From an uncultured Gammaproteobacteria bacterium (GTDB lineage Bacteria > Pseudomonadota > Gammaproteobacteria > UBA9214), in NCBI GenBank assembly GCA_905479705.1, contig CAJQNP010000006.1, positions 1 to 37,982 of the forward strand: DNA of 37,982 nt. Reading direction: 5' to 3'. Made by a program: the position numbers and the translations under genes. The notes below the pieces were generated by a model. That model had not been told where the DNA came from and searched no databases. It saw nothing but the letters and a program-made list of their open reading frames with translations. The stretch's first letter is position 1. Each line of letters begins with the position of its first letter. Positions 1 through 9,933 of the stretch are shown piece by piece.

Positions 1-72
1 CGAATACAGGGCGGTGTTCGCAATCGGGGAACAAAGGGCAGACCGGTTGTTGATACCGGGTGTTTACATGGC

Positions 73-110
73 AAAAAAACGGCGACCTTCATTTTGTAGA
101 GGGTCGCCGT
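73..110 (-). terminator. Rho-independent terminator downstream of tRNA-Met
   Basis: Read on the minus strand, a 9-bp stem (ACGGCGACC with GGTCGCCGT) is followed directly by seven T residues. It lies about 95 bases beyond the 3' end of tRNA-Met and probably ends that transcript. A weaker AAGGGTTA/TAACCCTT hairpin at 172-196 lies between them and lacks a T run. I see no gene in bases 1-72. Confidence 0.8.
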
Positions 111-204
111 ATTATTAGTATGAAATCTATCGCCGCCATGACCTGGCCACAGCAGTTTCCAGGTATTCAACAAGGGTTAAAACGCCTATAACCCTTTGAA
201 AATA

Positions 205-281
205 TGGTAGCTACGGGTGGACTTGAACCACCGACCCCAGCATTATGAATGCTGTGCTCTAACCAGCTGAGCTACGTAGCC
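205..281 (-). tRNA. tRNA-Met (CAT), elongator type
   Basis: The minus strand reads GGCTACGTAGCTCAG at the 5' end and ends in an encoded CCA. The anticodon arm is CAGCA-TTCATAA-TGCTG, giving anticodon CAT. The 5' half is nearly identical to E. coli elongator tRNA-Met. The acceptor stem pairs over seven positions, with one G-T pair at the first. A CAT anticodon could also be a lysidine-modified tRNA-Ile2, but the acceptor and D-arm sequence favours Met. It follows ychF on the same strand. Confidence 0.93.
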
Positions 282-353
282 AAGGGTGCGATAGGGTACC
301 TGAAAAGGCGTGCTGCGGACAAGTTCCTTTACGATATCAGCCGCCTACGGGCC

Positions 354-1445
354 CTAGACGTTGAAGCGGAAATGCATGACGTCGCCGTCCTGCACGATGT
401 ACTCCTTGCCCTCCAGGCGCAGTTTTCCGGCCTCTTTCGCGCCATGCTCGCCGTTACAGGCGACGAAATCGTCATAACTGACCACCTCGGCACGAATAAA
501 ACCCTTCTCGAAATCGGTGTGGATCTCGCCGGCGGCCTGCGGGGCGGTGGCACCGACGTGGGTGGTCCATGCGCGCACCTCCTTTACACCGGCGGTGAAG
601 TAGGTCTGCAGCCGGAGCAGCTTGTAGCCGGCACGGATGACGCGATTCAGGCCCGGTTCGTCGAAACCCAGCTCATCGAGATATTCCTTGCGCTCGGCGG
701 CATCCAGTTCGACCAGCTCCGCCTCGATCGCGGCACACACGGCGACGGTCTCTGCGCCCTCCTCCTCGGCACGTTTGCGCACGGCATCGAGGTAGGGATT
801 GTTTGCAAAGCCGTCCTCGCTGACATTGGCAACATACATCACCGGCTTGGAGGTCAGAAAGTGCAGGTCGTAAAGTAACGCCTGCTGCTCCTCGTCCAGC
901 GACATGCTGCTGATCAGCCTGCCGGCATCAAGATGATCGCGCACGCCTTCCATGATGGCGAGTTTTGCCTTCGCTTCCTTGTCTCCGCCCTTGGCAATCT
1001 TGCCTACACGCGTAAGGCCCTTCTCGACGGTCTCCAGGTCGGCAAGCGCAAGCTCGGTATTGATGACATCGATATCCCTTAACGGGTCGACACTACCGGA
1101 CACATGCACCACGTTGTCATCGTCGAAACACCGCACCACCATGCAGATGGCATCGGTCTCGCGAATGTTGGCGAGAAACTTGTTACCCAGCCCCTCGCCC
1201 TTCGACGCACCGGCAACCAGGCCGGCAATGTCGACAAACTCCATGGTGGTGTTGATGGTCTTCTGCGGCTGAACGATTTCAGACAGCTTGTCGAGCCGCG
1301 GATCCGGTATCGACACAATGCCGACGTTGGGATCAATGGTGCAGAACGGATAGTTCTCCGCCTGTATGCCGGCCTCGGTGAGGGCATTAAAGAGGGTGGA
1401 CTTGCCGACGTTCGGCAGTCCAACGATGCCACATTTCACACTCAT
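354..1445 (-). CDS. ychF: Redox/ribosome-associated GTPase/ATPase YchF
   Basis: This 363-residue protein has the same length as E. coli YchF and is collinear with it throughout. The P-loop GLPNVGKST is at residues 9-17. The switch region [17 protein letters not shown] follows, and the C-terminal TGS-like domain ends in the family signature [11 protein letters not shown]. YchF proteins (OLA1 in eukaryotes) bind ATP in preference to GTP, associate with ribosomes and act in stress and translation control. The gene is last in the run prs-rplY-pth-ychF and starts 33 bases after the pth stop, which suggests co-transcription. The ATG start matches the family N-terminus ([14 protein letters not shown]). 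Nothing looks broken. Confidence 0.97.
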   Translation of the reverse strand: MSVKCGIVGLPNVGKSTLFNALTEAGIQAENYPFCTIDPNVGIVSIPDPRLDKLSEIVQPQKTINTTMEFVDIAGLVAGASKGEGLGNKFLANIRETDAICMVVRCFDDDNVVHVSGSVDPLRDIDVINTELALADLETVEKGLTRVGKIAKGGDKEAKAKLAIMEGVRDHLDAGRLISSMSLDEEQQALLYDLHFLTSKPVMYVANVSEDGFANNPYLDAVRKRAEEEGAETVAVCAAIEAELVELDAAERKEYLDELGFDEPGLNRVIRAGYKLLRLQTYFTAGVKEVRAWTTHVGATAPQAAGEIHTDFEKGFIRAEVVSYDDFVACNGEHGAKEAGKLRLEGKEYIVQDGDVMHFRFNV

Positions 1446-1478
1446 GATTTTTCCGTGTCCAGGGTAACGAGATGTTGC

Positions 1479-2057
1479 TTATTTAGCCGTGTGCAGGGCC
1501 TGCATTGCCTTTTCAGTCTGCCCGGCAAGGATCTCCGGCAGGGCCTTGATGGCATCATCAATGGCCTGGTCGATCAGCACGCGATCATCACGCGAGGCAT
1601 TCTTCAGCACATAACCCACCACCTCATCACGGTGGCCGGGATGGCCAATACCGATACGCAGCCGCATGAAATCGTTTCCGCCGAGATGCGGTATCAGGTC
1701 ACGCAGGCCATTGTGCCCGCCGTGACCGCCGCCCCTCTTCAGCTTCACCGTACCCACCGGCAGATCCAGGTCATCATGCACGACCAGGATGGCGCTGCGT
1801 GGTATCTGGTAAAACTTCGCCAGTGACGCCACCGGCAGACCGCTGCGGTTCATGAAGTCCATCGGCTTCTGCAGGCGACAGTCGTGACCGGCGATGCTGC
1901 AACGGGCAACCTCGCTTTTATACCTGCTCTCGGGCTTGAAGCCGGCATTACACTGACGTGCAACTTCATCCACAAACCAGAACCCGGCGTTATGCCGGGT
2001 CTGTTCGTACTTTGCTCCAGGATTGCCCAGCCCGGCAACGAGCTGAATAGCGGCCAA
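1479..2057 (-). CDS. pth: Peptidyl-tRNA hydrolase
   Basis: Pth cleaves peptidyl-tRNA that has dropped off ribosomes, so the tRNA can be reused. The protein opens IQLVAGLGNPG and carries the catalytic histidine in TRHNAGF (His22). The conserved VVHDDLDLP and GGHNGLRD segments follow. The ORF track begins 35 codons earlier, but that extension is only an alternative frame through the 3' end of rplY, rich in Lys, Arg and Ala. I place the start at a TTG codon (2057-2055), which has a GGAG seven bases upstream and gives 192 residues, close to the usual 190-195. The start lies 13 bases past the rplY stop, so the two genes are probably translated from one mRNA. Confidence 0.94.
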   Translation of the reverse strand: MAAIQLVAGLGNPGAKYEQTRHNAGFWFVDEVARQCNAGFKPESRYKSEVARCSIAGHDCRLQKPMDFMNRSGLPVASLAKFYQIPRSAILVVHDDLDLPVGTVKLKRGGGHGGHNGLRDLIPHLGGNDFMRLRIGIGHPGHRDEVVGYVLKNASRDDRVLIDQAIDDAIKALPEILAGQTEKAMQALHTAK

Positions 2058-2070
2058 TGCCCGGCTCCGG

Positions 2071-2742
2071 CTAGCTTTCGCCTTCGCCTTCGCCTTCGCC
2101 CTTGGCCTCTTCTCCGGCCTCGCCACCCTCGGCTGCCGGCGCTTCTTCCTCGATCTCTTCAACGACGCGTTTCACGTGGATGGAGACCACCGAACTGTCG
2201 TGGTCTTCGCCGCGAGCCAGCTCGGTCAGGGTCACACCTTCAGGCACGTTCAGTGCGGACAGGTGAACGGAATCTCCGATCTCAAGCGTGGAAATGTCGA
2301 CCTCGATGTATTCTGGCAGATCCTTCGGCAGACACTCGATCGCAACTTCCGTCAGGTCATGTGAAACCAGGCCGCCGGCCTTCACACCCGGGGCAGTCTC
2401 TTCACCCAGTATGTGCACCGGCAGATGTGTCTTGAGTTTCTCGGTTGCACTGACACGCTGCAGATCCATGTGCAGGATTCGTGGCTTGCTCGGGTGGCGT
2501 TGCAGATCACGCAGGATGGCCTGCGTCTCGCCGCCACCACTCTTGACTGTCAGGATGTGCGAGTAAAACGCCTCGTTCTCGAGGTTACGCAGTACTTCAT
2601 TGTGTGACAGCGTCAGTGCTTCCGGATCCTTGTTTCCGCCATACATGATGGCAGGTACCTTGCCCGCATGACGCAGGCGGCGGCTCGCACCCTTACCTGT
2701 ATCAGTGCGTGACTCCGCATTCAGTTCAAAACTAATAGCCAT
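2071..2742 (-). CDS. rplY: Large ribosomal subunit protein bL25, CTC family
   Basis: The 223-residue protein is the long, two-domain (Ctc/TL5) form of bL25, which binds 5S rRNA. The N-terminal domain (about residues 1-95) contains the RRLRHAGKVPAIMYGG segment typical of the family. The second, beta-rich domain runs to about residue 190. It ends in an acidic low-complexity tail rich in Glu, Ala and Gly. The final GEGEGEGES comes from four perfect copies of a GGCGAA hexamer (2077-2100). The ATG follows a GGAGAAGTAAC leader with a good ribosome binding site. It lies between prs and pth, the common gammaproteobacterial order. Confidence 0.96.
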   Translation of the reverse strand: MAISFELNAESRTDTGKGASRRLRHAGKVPAIMYGGNKDPEALTLSHNEVLRNLENEAFYSHILTVKSGGGETQAILRDLQRHPSKPRILHMDLQRVSATEKLKTHLPVHILGEETAPGVKAGGLVSHDLTEVAIECLPKDLPEYIEVDISTLEIGDSVHLSALNVPEGVTLTELARGEDHDSSVVSIHVKRVVEEIEEEAPAAEGGEAGEEAKGEGEGEGES

Positions 2743-2876
2743 GTTACTTCTCCAGTCTTAAATGCACCTCGCGGTGCGGTTTACGCCTTCCCCGCGACCA
2801 GGGAAGGCCTGTGTGCGACATGGCGCAAAACGACCACATCGCGTAAAGCAAAAAATCCTGTTGCAACCGTTGCTTG

Positions 2877-2961
2877 TCATTCCCGCGCAAGCGGGAATCC
2901 AGCGCCGCTGTTCCGGATCTTTCTGGATTCCGGTTCCCAGCTGCGCTGCGCCCGGAATGAC
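2877..2961. repeat. Dispersed intergenic palindromic repeat (VIPAQAGIQ type)
   Basis: The gap between prs and rplY holds a nested inverted repeat. The outer arms are GTCATTCC and GGAATGAC. Inside lies a perfect hairpin, ATTCCCGC-GCAA-GCGGGAAT, and then a second inverted pair (GGAATCCAG with CTGGATTCC). Translated, it gives the phrase VIPAQAGIQ, often seen in spurious proteobacterial ORFs, so it is a known type of short interspersed repeat rather than a gene. It may fold in the prs-rplY transcript. Confidence 0.75.
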
Positions 2962-2979
2962 GAAAGAATCAGTTTATCT

Positions 2980-3954
2980 TTAATCCATATACAGTGAGCT
3001 GACCGACTCTTCCATGCTGATACGCCGCATGGTCTCGGCGAGCATGGCGGCGATACTCAGCTGCCTGATCTTTTCACACGCCTGCGCGTTTTCCTGCAGC
3101 GGGATGGTGTCGGTCACCACCAGTTCATCCAGCTCCGAGGCACTGATGTTGTCCACGGCCGAACCGGACAGCACCGGGTGCGTACAGTAGGCCACGACCC
3201 GGGCGGCGCCCTGCTCTTTCAGCGCCATGGCCGCCAGACACAGGGTGCCCGCGGTATCCACCAGGTCATCAACCAGGACGCAGGTACGACCCTCAACCTC
3301 ACCAATAATATTCATCACGCGCGCCTCATTCGGACGCGGACGTCGTTTATCAATAATCGCTAGGTCGGCATCGTCCAGGCGCTTCGCCAGGGCGCGCGCC
3401 CTGACCACACCGCCAACATCGGGTGACACCACCACGATATCCGGGTACTTCTGCTTCCACACATCGCCGAGAAGAATCGGTGACGCGTAGACATTGTCCA
3501 CCGGGATATCAAAGTATCCCTGTATCTGGTCGGCATGCAGGTCTACCGTCAGTACGCGGTCCGCCTTCACATTACTGATCATCTGCGCGACCACCTTGGC
3601 AGTAATCGGTACGCGTACCGAACGCGGGCGGCGATCCTGTCGCGCGTAACCGAAATACGGCACCACCGCCGTTATGCGCCTTGCCGATGAGCGATGCACG
3701 GCATCGATCAGCACCAGCAGCTCCATCAGGTTGTCGTTGGTCGGCGCACAGGTTGGCTGCATGATGAAAACGTCCTTGCCGCGAACGTTCTCGTTGATTT
3801 CGATCTGCACTTCACCATCGCTGAAACTGCCAACGCTGGCATCACCCATCTGCAGCTGCAGATGCCTGACCACGTCTTGTGCGAGCCTCGGGTTCGCGTT
3901 TCCGGTGAACACGATTATCGAGCTGTCTGATTCAGGTGCAGGCATAGCGTCCAT
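2980..3954 (-). CDS. prs: Ribose-phosphate pyrophosphokinase (PRPP synthase)
   Basis: Prs makes PRPP from ribose 5-phosphate and ATP for nucleotide, histidine, tryptophan and NAD synthesis. The protein shows the class I landmarks: [11 protein letters not shown] near the N-terminus, [11 protein letters not shown], the flexible-loop region [10 protein letters not shown] and the PRPP-binding loop [12 protein letters not shown]. It ends [15 protein letters not shown], like other bacterial Prs. The track starts at a GTG (3957) directly followed by ATG (3954). I use the ATG, with GAAG ten bases upstream, and an ATG at 3945 is also possible. It lies downstream of tRNA-Gln and upstream of rplY on the same strand. 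Confidence 0.96.
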   Translation of the reverse strand: MDAMPAPESDSSIIVFTGNANPRLAQDVVRHLQLQMGDASVGSFSDGEVQIEINENVRGKDVFIMQPTCAPTNDNLMELLVLIDAVHRSSARRITAVVPYFGYARQDRRPRSVRVPITAKVVAQMISNVKADRVLTVDLHADQIQGYFDIPVDNVYASPILLGDVWKQKYPDIVVVSPDVGGVVRARALAKRLDDADLAIIDKRRPRPNEARVMNIIGEVEGRTCVLVDDLVDTAGTLCLAAMALKEQGAARVVAYCTHPVLSGSAVDNISASELDELVVTDTIPLQENAQACEKIRQLSIAAMLAETMRRISMEESVSSLYMD

Positions 3955-4064
3955 CACGCGTTATCTTCAATAAGTTCTCTCGCGCCACGCGCTCGAGTCG
4001 AACCCTGAGGTTCTCATCCTGCCGCGTCCTGCAGCAGGGGCCATCGCTTCGCGATGTTTTAACA

Positions 4065-4139
4065 TGGCTGGGACGGCAGGATTCGAACCTGCGAATACGG
4101 GGATCAAAACCCCGGGCCTTACCACTTGGCGACGTCCCA
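4065..4139 (-). tRNA. tRNA-Gln (TTG)
   Basis: The minus strand reads TGGGACGTCGCCAAGTGGTA at the 5' end. The anticodon loop TTTTGAT sits between CGGGG and CCCCG, giving anticodon TTG. The acceptor stem TGGGACG/CGTCCCA pairs perfectly and CCA is encoded. The T1-A72 first pair is typical of tRNA-Gln. It sits between ispE and prs, as in many gammaproteobacteria. GatCAB, which can make Gln-tRNA(Gln) by amidation, is also encoded in this window. Confidence 0.95.
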
Positions 4140-4182
4140 AATACTCTATTTAATGCTAAACCCGTCTGGGACGCTTATCTGT

Positions 4183-5043
4183 TTACTCCAGTGCACTCAG
4201 CAGTGGAGAACGGTTGGTACCACGCGTTACAAAGCCAGCCAGGTTCGCCGGTCGCTGTGCTGCCACTCGCTGCGCGTCCGCCTCCGTGTCGAATGCTGCA
4301 AACACGCAGGCACCGGTGCCTGTCAGCCGTGCGGGAGAATATGAATTCAACCAGTCAAGCGCCGCATCCACCTCCGGGTAGCTGCGCCGCACCACGGCCT
4401 CGCAGTCATTCCTGAGTTCACCCGAAAGAAGGTCGGGTATTCTCGTTCGGGGCGTGTCCCGTGTCAAACCCGGATCGGAAAAAACTGCGGCAGTTGATAC
4501 GCTTACCGGCGGAACCAGCAGCAAATACCATGCTTCCGGCGGGGTCACCGGGGTCAGGATCTCACCCACCCCCTCGGCCCAGGCCGCCTCGCCGTGTATA
4601 AATACCGGCACATCGGCACCCAGCGCCAGTCCCAGCCGGGCCAGCTCCGCGGCCGGCAGGTCCAGCCCCCAGAGGCGGTTCAGCACCCGCAGCGTGGTTG
4701 CGGCATCGGAGCTGCCGCCCCCCAGGCCACCCCCGATCGGCAGGCGCTTGTCGTTGTAAATCATCACACCGGCCGAGCAGCCCGTCGCCTTGCGCAGCAG
4801 CATGGCGGCACGCACGCACAGGTCTTCAGCGGCGGGCACAGCGGCCGGTTGCCCGGCGAGCTGTATGCCGGACTGGCCGTTTACATCAAAATACAGCCAG
4901 TCGCTGAGGGTCAGGAACTGGAATACCGTTTGCAGCTCATGGTAGCCATCCGCGCGCTGGCCGACCACGTGCAACATCAGGTTCAGCTTGGCCGGTGCCG
5001 GCCACGGACCACTGGCGCTGGCTGGAATCTCGGCCTGGTTCAT
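4183..5043 (-). CDS. ispE: 4-diphosphocytidyl-2-C-methyl-D-erythritol kinase
   Basis: IspE phosphorylates CDP-ME in the methylerythritol phosphate route to isoprenoids; the later MEP enzyme IspG is encoded at 29.4 kb. The protein has the substrate-binding PAPAKLNLMLHVVGQRADGYH at the N-terminus. The GHMP-kinase ATP loop PIGGGLGGGSSDAAT is near residues 102-116 and a C-terminal LTGTGACVFAAF segment follows. The track start (5076) lies inside lolB. I prefer the ATG at 5043, which overlaps the lolB TGA as ATGA, implies translational coupling and gives 286 residues, the family's normal length. There is no strong ribosome binding site, which fits coupling. Confidence 0.95.
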   Translation of the reverse strand: MNQAEIPASASGPWPAPAKLNLMLHVVGQRADGYHELQTVFQFLTLSDWLYFDVNGQSGIQLAGQPAAVPAAEDLCVRAAMLLRKATGCSAGVMIYNDKRLPIGGGLGGGSSDAATTLRVLNRLWGLDLPAAELARLGLALGADVPVFIHGEAAWAEGVGEILTPVTPPEAWYLLLVPPVSVSTAAVFSDPGLTRDTPRTRIPDLLSGELRNDCEAVVRRSYPEVDAALDWLNSYSPARLTGTGACVFAAFDTEADAQRVAAQRPANLAGFVTRGTNRSPLLSALE

Positions 5044-5621
5044 GGCGCCACGGTCTTGGGCGGGCCCAGCTGCCATTCCGAGATCACCAGGCGCACGGCC
5101 ACGTCGTTGCGCGCCAGCTGCATCTTCGACGGCACGGCCGCACCCTCGACGAGCTTGTATTTCTGGTAGTTGATCACCCAGCCGGATTGCTCCAGCCGAC
5201 TCAGCTGACCGACAGCATCGTAGACCTCGATGGCCTCGACATTCGGTACCGGCAGGCCGCGTATCCAGTAGCGCAAGCCGACGACCGGCAGTCGCCAGCC
5301 GGTTACCTGCAGCAGCAGGGCATCGCCATCCTGCGCATAGGAAGACTGACCCGAGGCATCGACCAGTACGACACCGTGCTCATCACCGGCAATCTGGAAA
5401 CCACCCTGCCCCAGTGGACCGGATACCTTCAGCTGGTAACCGTCCGCCTGCTCCTGCCACAGCAGGCTTGCGTGCCAGCCCTCGTCGCCGTGTGTCAGGG
5501 CGATGCGGCCATTGAGTTGCCAGTCGGAGAAATCCGCCGGGGAACGGCTGGTCTTGAGCGGTGCGGTCGTAGCACAGCCGGCCAGCAGCAGGATCAGGAG
5601 GGGCCCGACGAAACGCTTCAC
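5040..5621 (-). CDS. lolB: Outer-membrane lipoprotein LolB
   Basis: LolB receives lipoproteins from periplasmic LolA and inserts them into the outer membrane. The 193-residue protein starts with a lipoprotein signal (MKRFVGPLLILLLAGC, lipidated Cys16). Family segments follow: DWQLNGRIAL, GWHASLLWQEQ, a GPLGQGGFQI strand and YWIRGLPVP. The GTG start overlaps the TGA of the upstream TPR gene (GTGA), and the stop overlaps the ispE start, so three genes are tightly coupled. The order lolB-ispE-prs is the usual gammaproteobacterial one. Confidence 0.93.
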   Translation of the reverse strand: MKRFVGPLLILLLAGCATTAPLKTSRSPADFSDWQLNGRIALTHGDEGWHASLLWQEQADGYQLKVSGPLGQGGFQIAGDEHGVVLVDASGQSSYAQDGDALLLQVTGWRLPVVGLRYWIRGLPVPNVEAIEVYDAVGQLSRLEQSGWVINYQKYKLVEGAAVPSKMQLARNDVAVRLVISEWQLGPPKTVAP

Positions 5622-7393
5622 GGGCTGTAGCGATTAATGATTTCCAGCAATACCGGATTGTCAGGTGCTGTCTTGCGCGAGGCTTCCCAGATGGCACGGG
5701 CCTCGTCATGGTCCCCCTGTACCCACATGACCTCGCCGAGGTGTGCACCGATCTCGCCGTCCTGCGTCATGTCCCAGGCGCGTTGCAAATGCTGGCGCGC
5801 CTGCGCGTAGTTGCCGAGGCGGAAGTGCACCCAGCCCAGGCTGTCGATGATTGCCGGGTCATCGGGTTCCTGTGCATAGGCGCGGTTGATGTAGCCCAGC
5901 GCCTCTTCATAGCGCGTGGTGCGGTCTGCCAGCGTGTAGCCCAGCGCGTTCAGGGTGCGGACATTGTCGGGATCCTGCTCGAGGATCTGGCGCATGTTTC
6001 TCTCTGCAATGTCGAGCTTGCCGAGCTTCTCTGCAGCCAGTGAATGGGCGTATAGCAGATCGGCATTATCGGGGCTGGATTGCAGCGCCTCGACATACAG
6101 GTCGTAGGCCTCCCGGTTAAGCCCCGCATCCGTGAGCACCTGCCCTTCCAGCAGGTAATAGGTCACGCTCTGCGTCGGATCTTTCTGGCGCAGCAGGCGC
6201 ATGTGATTCTGCATGGTGTCGATGTTGCCGTTCCTGACGAGGATTTCCGCGATGCGCAGCTGCGCCTGGCTCCAGTAGTCGCCCGACTCGACCTTGCCAT
6301 ACCACTGCAGTGCGGCCTGGTCATCGCCCTGCTTGAGACTGGAATAACCCAGGTAGTAATAGGCATTCTGGATATTCGGATCGATCTCGAGCAGCTGCAT
6401 GAGGTGCCCTTCACCGGCCTTGTACTGACCGGTCTCCAGCTCCAGCAGCGCCAGCGAGTACAGGCCATCCGGGTTTTCCGGTTCGAGTTCCACGACCCTC
6501 GCGAACTGGGCACGTGCACCCTTGAGATCCTCACCGTCAAGCAACATGCGGCCGTAGGCGAAGTGCAGGTTGGTGTTATCGGGATGTTTCTTGACGGCCC
6601 CGGCGAGCAGCTTGCGGGCATCATCGTTGCGGTCCATGCGCACCAGTATCTGTGCCTTGAGCAACAGTGCCGATGGCAGGTCCGGGCTGGTCTGCAGGGC
6701 CTTGTCGACCGACTGCAGGGCCTTGTCGGTATCGTCCGCGGTCACGGCGATGCGACTCAGCGCCATCCACGCATAGGGGTTGTCCGGGTTATGCGCGACC
6801 AGCTGCTCCATCGTAGCCATCGCCCTGGCCTTGTCTTCCTCACGGGCGAGGATGGTGGTGGCGAGGCTGTAGCCCTCCTCGGGATCATCCGAAATCGCCA
6901 GCAGGTAGTTCAGCTGGTTAATGACCTCGTCGTGGTCCTTGTTGTGCAGTGCCAGCGCAATCAGGGCCTTGCGTGCCTCGATACTGTCCGGGTCAAGCTC
7001 GACCCAGCGCCGCGCCGCACGCTCGGCCGCATCATAGGCGTTTGCATAGGAAGCAATCTGGACCGCACGTTCCGCGACCCGCGGATCCCGTGAATCCATG
7101 GCGGCCTGCAGGTAATGCGGCACGGAGATCATCATGACGCCGCGCTGACCGGCAATCTCGCCCAGCAGGATGTCATACATCAGGTCACTGGTCAGCGTCT
7201 GCTCGGGAGGCGCTTGCTCCGGCAGCGGCTCTGCCTGATCGACGCCAGCCGCCGGGGGCGGCTCGCTTTCGAGGTTCGCGGCGGAGGCCTGCCGGGCTGA
7301 CGACTGGTCGCCCGAAACGGCACAAGACGCCAGTGGCAGAACCACCAGCACACTTAAAACGGACACGCACAGCGAGTCCCAGAGTCTGTTCAT
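5618..7393 (-). CDS. TPR-repeat lipoprotein
   Basis: From the chosen ATG (GGAAG five bases upstream) the protein has 591 residues. It begins with a lipoprotein signal ending LPLASC (Cys24), then a Pro/Glu-rich linker. Many tetratricopeptide repeats follow (for example NPYAWMALSRIAVTADDTDK, NTNLHFAYGRMLLDGEDLKG and ALGYTLADRTTRYEEAL). It is probably an outer-membrane-anchored, periplasm-facing scaffold. A large TPR protein stands at this position, divergent from hemA and upstream of lolB, in pseudomonads. Its exact role is not evident here. The track's extra 18 N-terminal residues would hide the signal peptide, so I reject that start. Confidence 0.9.
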   Translation of the reverse strand: MNRLWDSLCVSVLSVLVVLPLASCAVSGDQSSARQASAANLESEPPPAAGVDQAEPLPEQAPPEQTLTSDLMYDILLGEIAGQRGVMMISVPHYLQAAMDSRDPRVAERAVQIASYANAYDAAERAARRWVELDPDSIEARKALIALALHNKDHDEVINQLNYLLAISDDPEEGYSLATTILAREEDKARAMATMEQLVAHNPDNPYAWMALSRIAVTADDTDKALQSVDKALQTSPDLPSALLLKAQILVRMDRNDDARKLLAGAVKKHPDNTNLHFAYGRMLLDGEDLKGARAQFARVVELEPENPDGLYSLALLELETGQYKAGEGHLMQLLEIDPNIQNAYYYLGYSSLKQGDDQAALQWYGKVESGDYWSQAQLRIAEILVRNGNIDTMQNHMRLLRQKDPTQSVTYYLLEGQVLTDAGLNREAYDLYVEALQSSPDNADLLYAHSLAAEKLGKLDIAERNMRQILEQDPDNVRTLNALGYTLADRTTRYEEALGYINRAYAQEPDDPAIIDSLGWVHFRLGNYAQARQHLQRAWDMTQDGEIGAHLGEVMWVQGDHDEARAIWEASRKTAPDNPVLLEIINRYSP

Positions 7394-7573
7394 AAACGCT
7401 TCCATTGGTGACATTCTAACAGCCACTTCTCTGCCCGGGTAAGTCAATGGACAGTAAAATCAGTATTTTGTTGTATATCTGCAGGGTATGATTCAGGATT
7501 CGCTCCCGGCTTGTATTAACTGACCCCGCCATGCAGAATTTTGCGTTCACTTGTTGATTTTCTTGAATTTGGT

Positions 7574-8839
7574 ATGCATCTGACCGTCCTCGGCATCAAT
7601 CACCGCACCGCTCCCGTGGAAGTGCGCGGCCAGGTGGCATTCCCGCCGGAATCACTGCCGCGCGCCCTGGACGAACTGCTGACGCTCAATGGCGTACAGG
7701 AAGCCGCCATCCTGTCCACCTGCAATCGCACCGAGATATACATCAACCAGGACAGCGACAGCGATGCATCAGTGGAGACCTGGTTATGTCGCTTTCACCA
7801 GCTGAACCCGACGAGCCTGGAACCGCACTGCTACACATATAAGGAATCAGACGCGGTGCGCCACATGCTGCGCGTCGCCGCCGGGCTTGATTCCATGGTG
7901 CTCGGCGAACCGCAGATCCTTGGCCAGATGAAGGACAGTTACCAGAGCGCACTCGAGTCCGGCAGCATCGACACACTGGTCAGCCGCCTGTTCCAGCATA
8001 CCTTCTCGGTCGCCAAGCAGGTCCGTACCGACACGGCCATCGGTGCCAGCCCGGTCTCTGTCGCCTTCGCGGCCGTGACCCTGGCAAAGCAGATATTCGG
8101 CGAGTTCGGCAACCAGACGGCATTGCTGATCGGCGCCGGCGAAACCATCGAGCTGGCCGCCCGTCACCTGCACGACCAGGGTACCGGCAAGCTGGTGGTG
8201 GCCAATCGCACGGTATCACGTGCGCATGAGCTGGCCGCCCGGTTCAACGGCTACGGCATCGCTCTGGACGAGATACCGGCGCACCTCGCCGAGGCCGACA
8301 TCGTCATTTCCTCGACCGGCAGCAGCACGCCCATCGTTACCCGGGAGATTGTCGAGGCAGCACTGGTCTCGCGCAAGCACCGCCCGGTATTGATGGTGGA
8401 CATTGCCGTACCGGCAGACATCGAGCCCGGCGTGGCCGGGTTTGATGACGTTTACCTGTACAGCGTCGATGACCTCAAGCAGGTCATCGAGGAAAACATG
8501 CGCTCCCGCCAGGAGGCCGCATTGCAGGCCGAGGAGATCATCGATGCACAGGTCGATCGTTTCATGTCATGGACCCGCTCTCTGGAAGCCGTGCCAACCG
8601 TGCGTGCCTACCGCGAGTACGCGGAATCGCTTGCACAGGCAGAGCGCGACAAGGCGCTCAACCAGCTGGAGAACGGCAAATCACCCGAGGAAGTCATCGA
8701 TACACTGACATACAATCTCGTCAACAAGCTGACCCACAACCCCAGCGTCAACCTGCGCGGCGCCGTTGCCGAGGGCGAGACCGGACTGCTCGAGGCCGTG
8801 CGCACCCTGTTCCGGCTCAAGGGCGGCCAGGACAAGTAA
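7574..8839 (+). CDS. hemA: Glutamyl-tRNA reductase
   Basis: HemA reduces glutamyl-tRNA to glutamate-1-semialdehyde, the first committed step of tetrapyrrole synthesis by the C5 route. I use the ATG at 7574 rather than the track's TTG at 7541. This gives [18 protein letters not shown], the family N-terminus, and places the catalytic cysteine of STCNRTEIY at residue 50, the conserved number. The nucleotide-binding segment [16 protein letters not shown] and the C-terminal dimerisation helices are present (421 residues in all). A strong ribosome binding site is not obvious. It is divergent from the TPR-lolB operon and followed two bases later by prfA. Confidence 0.96.
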   Translation: MHLTVLGINHRTAPVEVRGQVAFPPESLPRALDELLTLNGVQEAAILSTCNRTEIYINQDSDSDASVETWLCRFHQLNPTSLEPHCYTYKESDAVRHMLRVAAGLDSMVLGEPQILGQMKDSYQSALESGSIDTLVSRLFQHTFSVAKQVRTDTAIGASPVSVAFAAVTLAKQIFGEFGNQTALLIGAGETIELAARHLHDQGTGKLVVANRTVSRAHELAARFNGYGIALDEIPAHLAEADIVISSTGSSTPIVTREIVEAALVSRKHRPVLMVDIAVPADIEPGVAGFDDVYLYSVDDLKQVIEENMRSRQEAALQAEEIIDAQVDRFMSWTRSLEAVPTVRAYREYAESLAQAERDKALNQLENGKSPEEVIDTLTYNLVNKLTHNPSVNLRGAVAEGETGLLEAVRTLFRLKGGQDK

Positions 8840-8841
8840 TC

Positions 8842-9933
8842 ATGCAACAGAGCATCATCAACAAGCTGCAGACGATCGAGGAGCGCCATACCGAGGTGAG
8901 TGCGCTGCTGGCCGACGCCGACACCATTGCCGACCAGGACAAGTACCGCAACCTGTCCAAGGAGTATGCGCAGCTCTCGCCCGTGGTCGACAGCTTCAAG
9001 GCCTGGCTGCAGACACAGGATGACCTGGCCTCGGCCGAGGAAATGCTCAGGGACCCGGACCCGGACATGAAGAGCATGGCCGAGGACGAACTCACGGATG
9101 TACGCCAGCGCTCGGAGTCACTGGAACACGACCTGCAGAAACTGCTGCTGCCGAAAGACCCGCACGATGACAGCAACATTTTCCTCGAGGTGCGCGCCGG
9201 TACCGGCGGCGACGAGGCGGCCATCTTTGCCGGCGACCTGTTTCGCATGTATTCGCGTTACGCTGAACTCAACAAGTGGCAGGTGGAGGTGCTCAGCGAG
9301 AGTCCCGGCGAGCACGGCGGTTACAAGGAAATCATCGCGCGCATCGTCGGACAGGGCGCCTACTCCCGGCTGAAGTTTGAATCCGGTGCACACCGCGTGC
9401 AGCGTGTACCCGAGACGGAATCACAGGGGCGTATTCATACCTCTGCCGCCACCGTCGCCATCATGCCGGAGGCCGATGAGGTCGACCCGGTGGAGATCAA
9501 CCCGGCAGACCTCAAGGTCGACACCTTTCGTGCCTCGGGCGCCGGTGGCCAGCATGTCAACAAGACCGATTCGGCGATTCGCCTGACGCACCTGCCCACC
9601 GGTATCGTGGTCGAGTGTCAGGATGAGCGCTCGCAGCACAAGAACCGCGCACGCGCCATGTCGCTGTTGTCCGCAAAATTGCTGGATACCCGGCTGGCAC
9701 AGCAGAAGGCCGAGGAAACCGAGGCACGGCGTACGCTGGTCGGCAGCGGCGACCGCTCCGAGCGTATCCGCACCTATAATTTCCCGCAGGGCCGCATGAC
9801 AGACCACCGCATCAACCTGACCGTCTACAAGCTGGACGAGTTCATGTCCGGCAATCTCGACCTGGCCATCGAACCACTGGTGCACGAATACCAGGCCGAT
9901 CAGCTCACCGCACTCAATGAATCAGGCGCCTGA
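8842..9933 (+). CDS. prfA: Peptide chain release factor 1
   Basis: RF1 ends translation at UAA and UAG. The protein (363 residues) has the release-factor GGQ motif in [16 protein letters not shown], with GGQ at residues 235-237. The segment [20 protein letters not shown] follows. The track ORF starts far upstream inside hemA in another frame; the real start is the ATG at 8842, two bases after the hemA stop, with AGGA nine bases before it. The gene overlaps prmC by 17 bases, which places the enzyme that methylates this glutamine next to its substrate. Confidence 0.97.
   Translation: MQQSIINKLQTIEERHTEVSALLADADTIADQDKYRNLSKEYAQLSPVVDSFKAWLQTQDDLASAEEMLRDPDPDMKSMAEDELTDVRQRSESLEHDLQKLLLPKDPHDDSNIFLEVRAGTGGDEAAIFAGDLFRMYSRYAELNKWQVEVLSESPGEHGGYKEIIARIVGQGAYSRLKFESGAHRVQRVPETESQGRIHTSAATVAIMPEADEVDPVEINPADLKVDTFRASGAGGQHVNKTDSAIRLTHLPTGIVVECQDERSQHKNRARAMSLLSAKLLDTRLAQQKAEETEARRTLVGSGDRSERIRTYNFPQGRMTDHRINLTVYKLDEFMSGNLDLAIEPLVHEYQADQLTALNESGA

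Noticed and set aside
2058-2162. 35-residue Lys/Arg/Ala-rich N-terminal extension of Pth
   Set aside because: It is the rplY 3' end and hexamer repeat read in another frame; the TTG with GGAG gives the normal protein.
6080-7093. 337-residue plus-strand ORF
   Set aside because: It is the antisense shadow of the TPR lipoprotein gene, an effect of GC-rich codon use.
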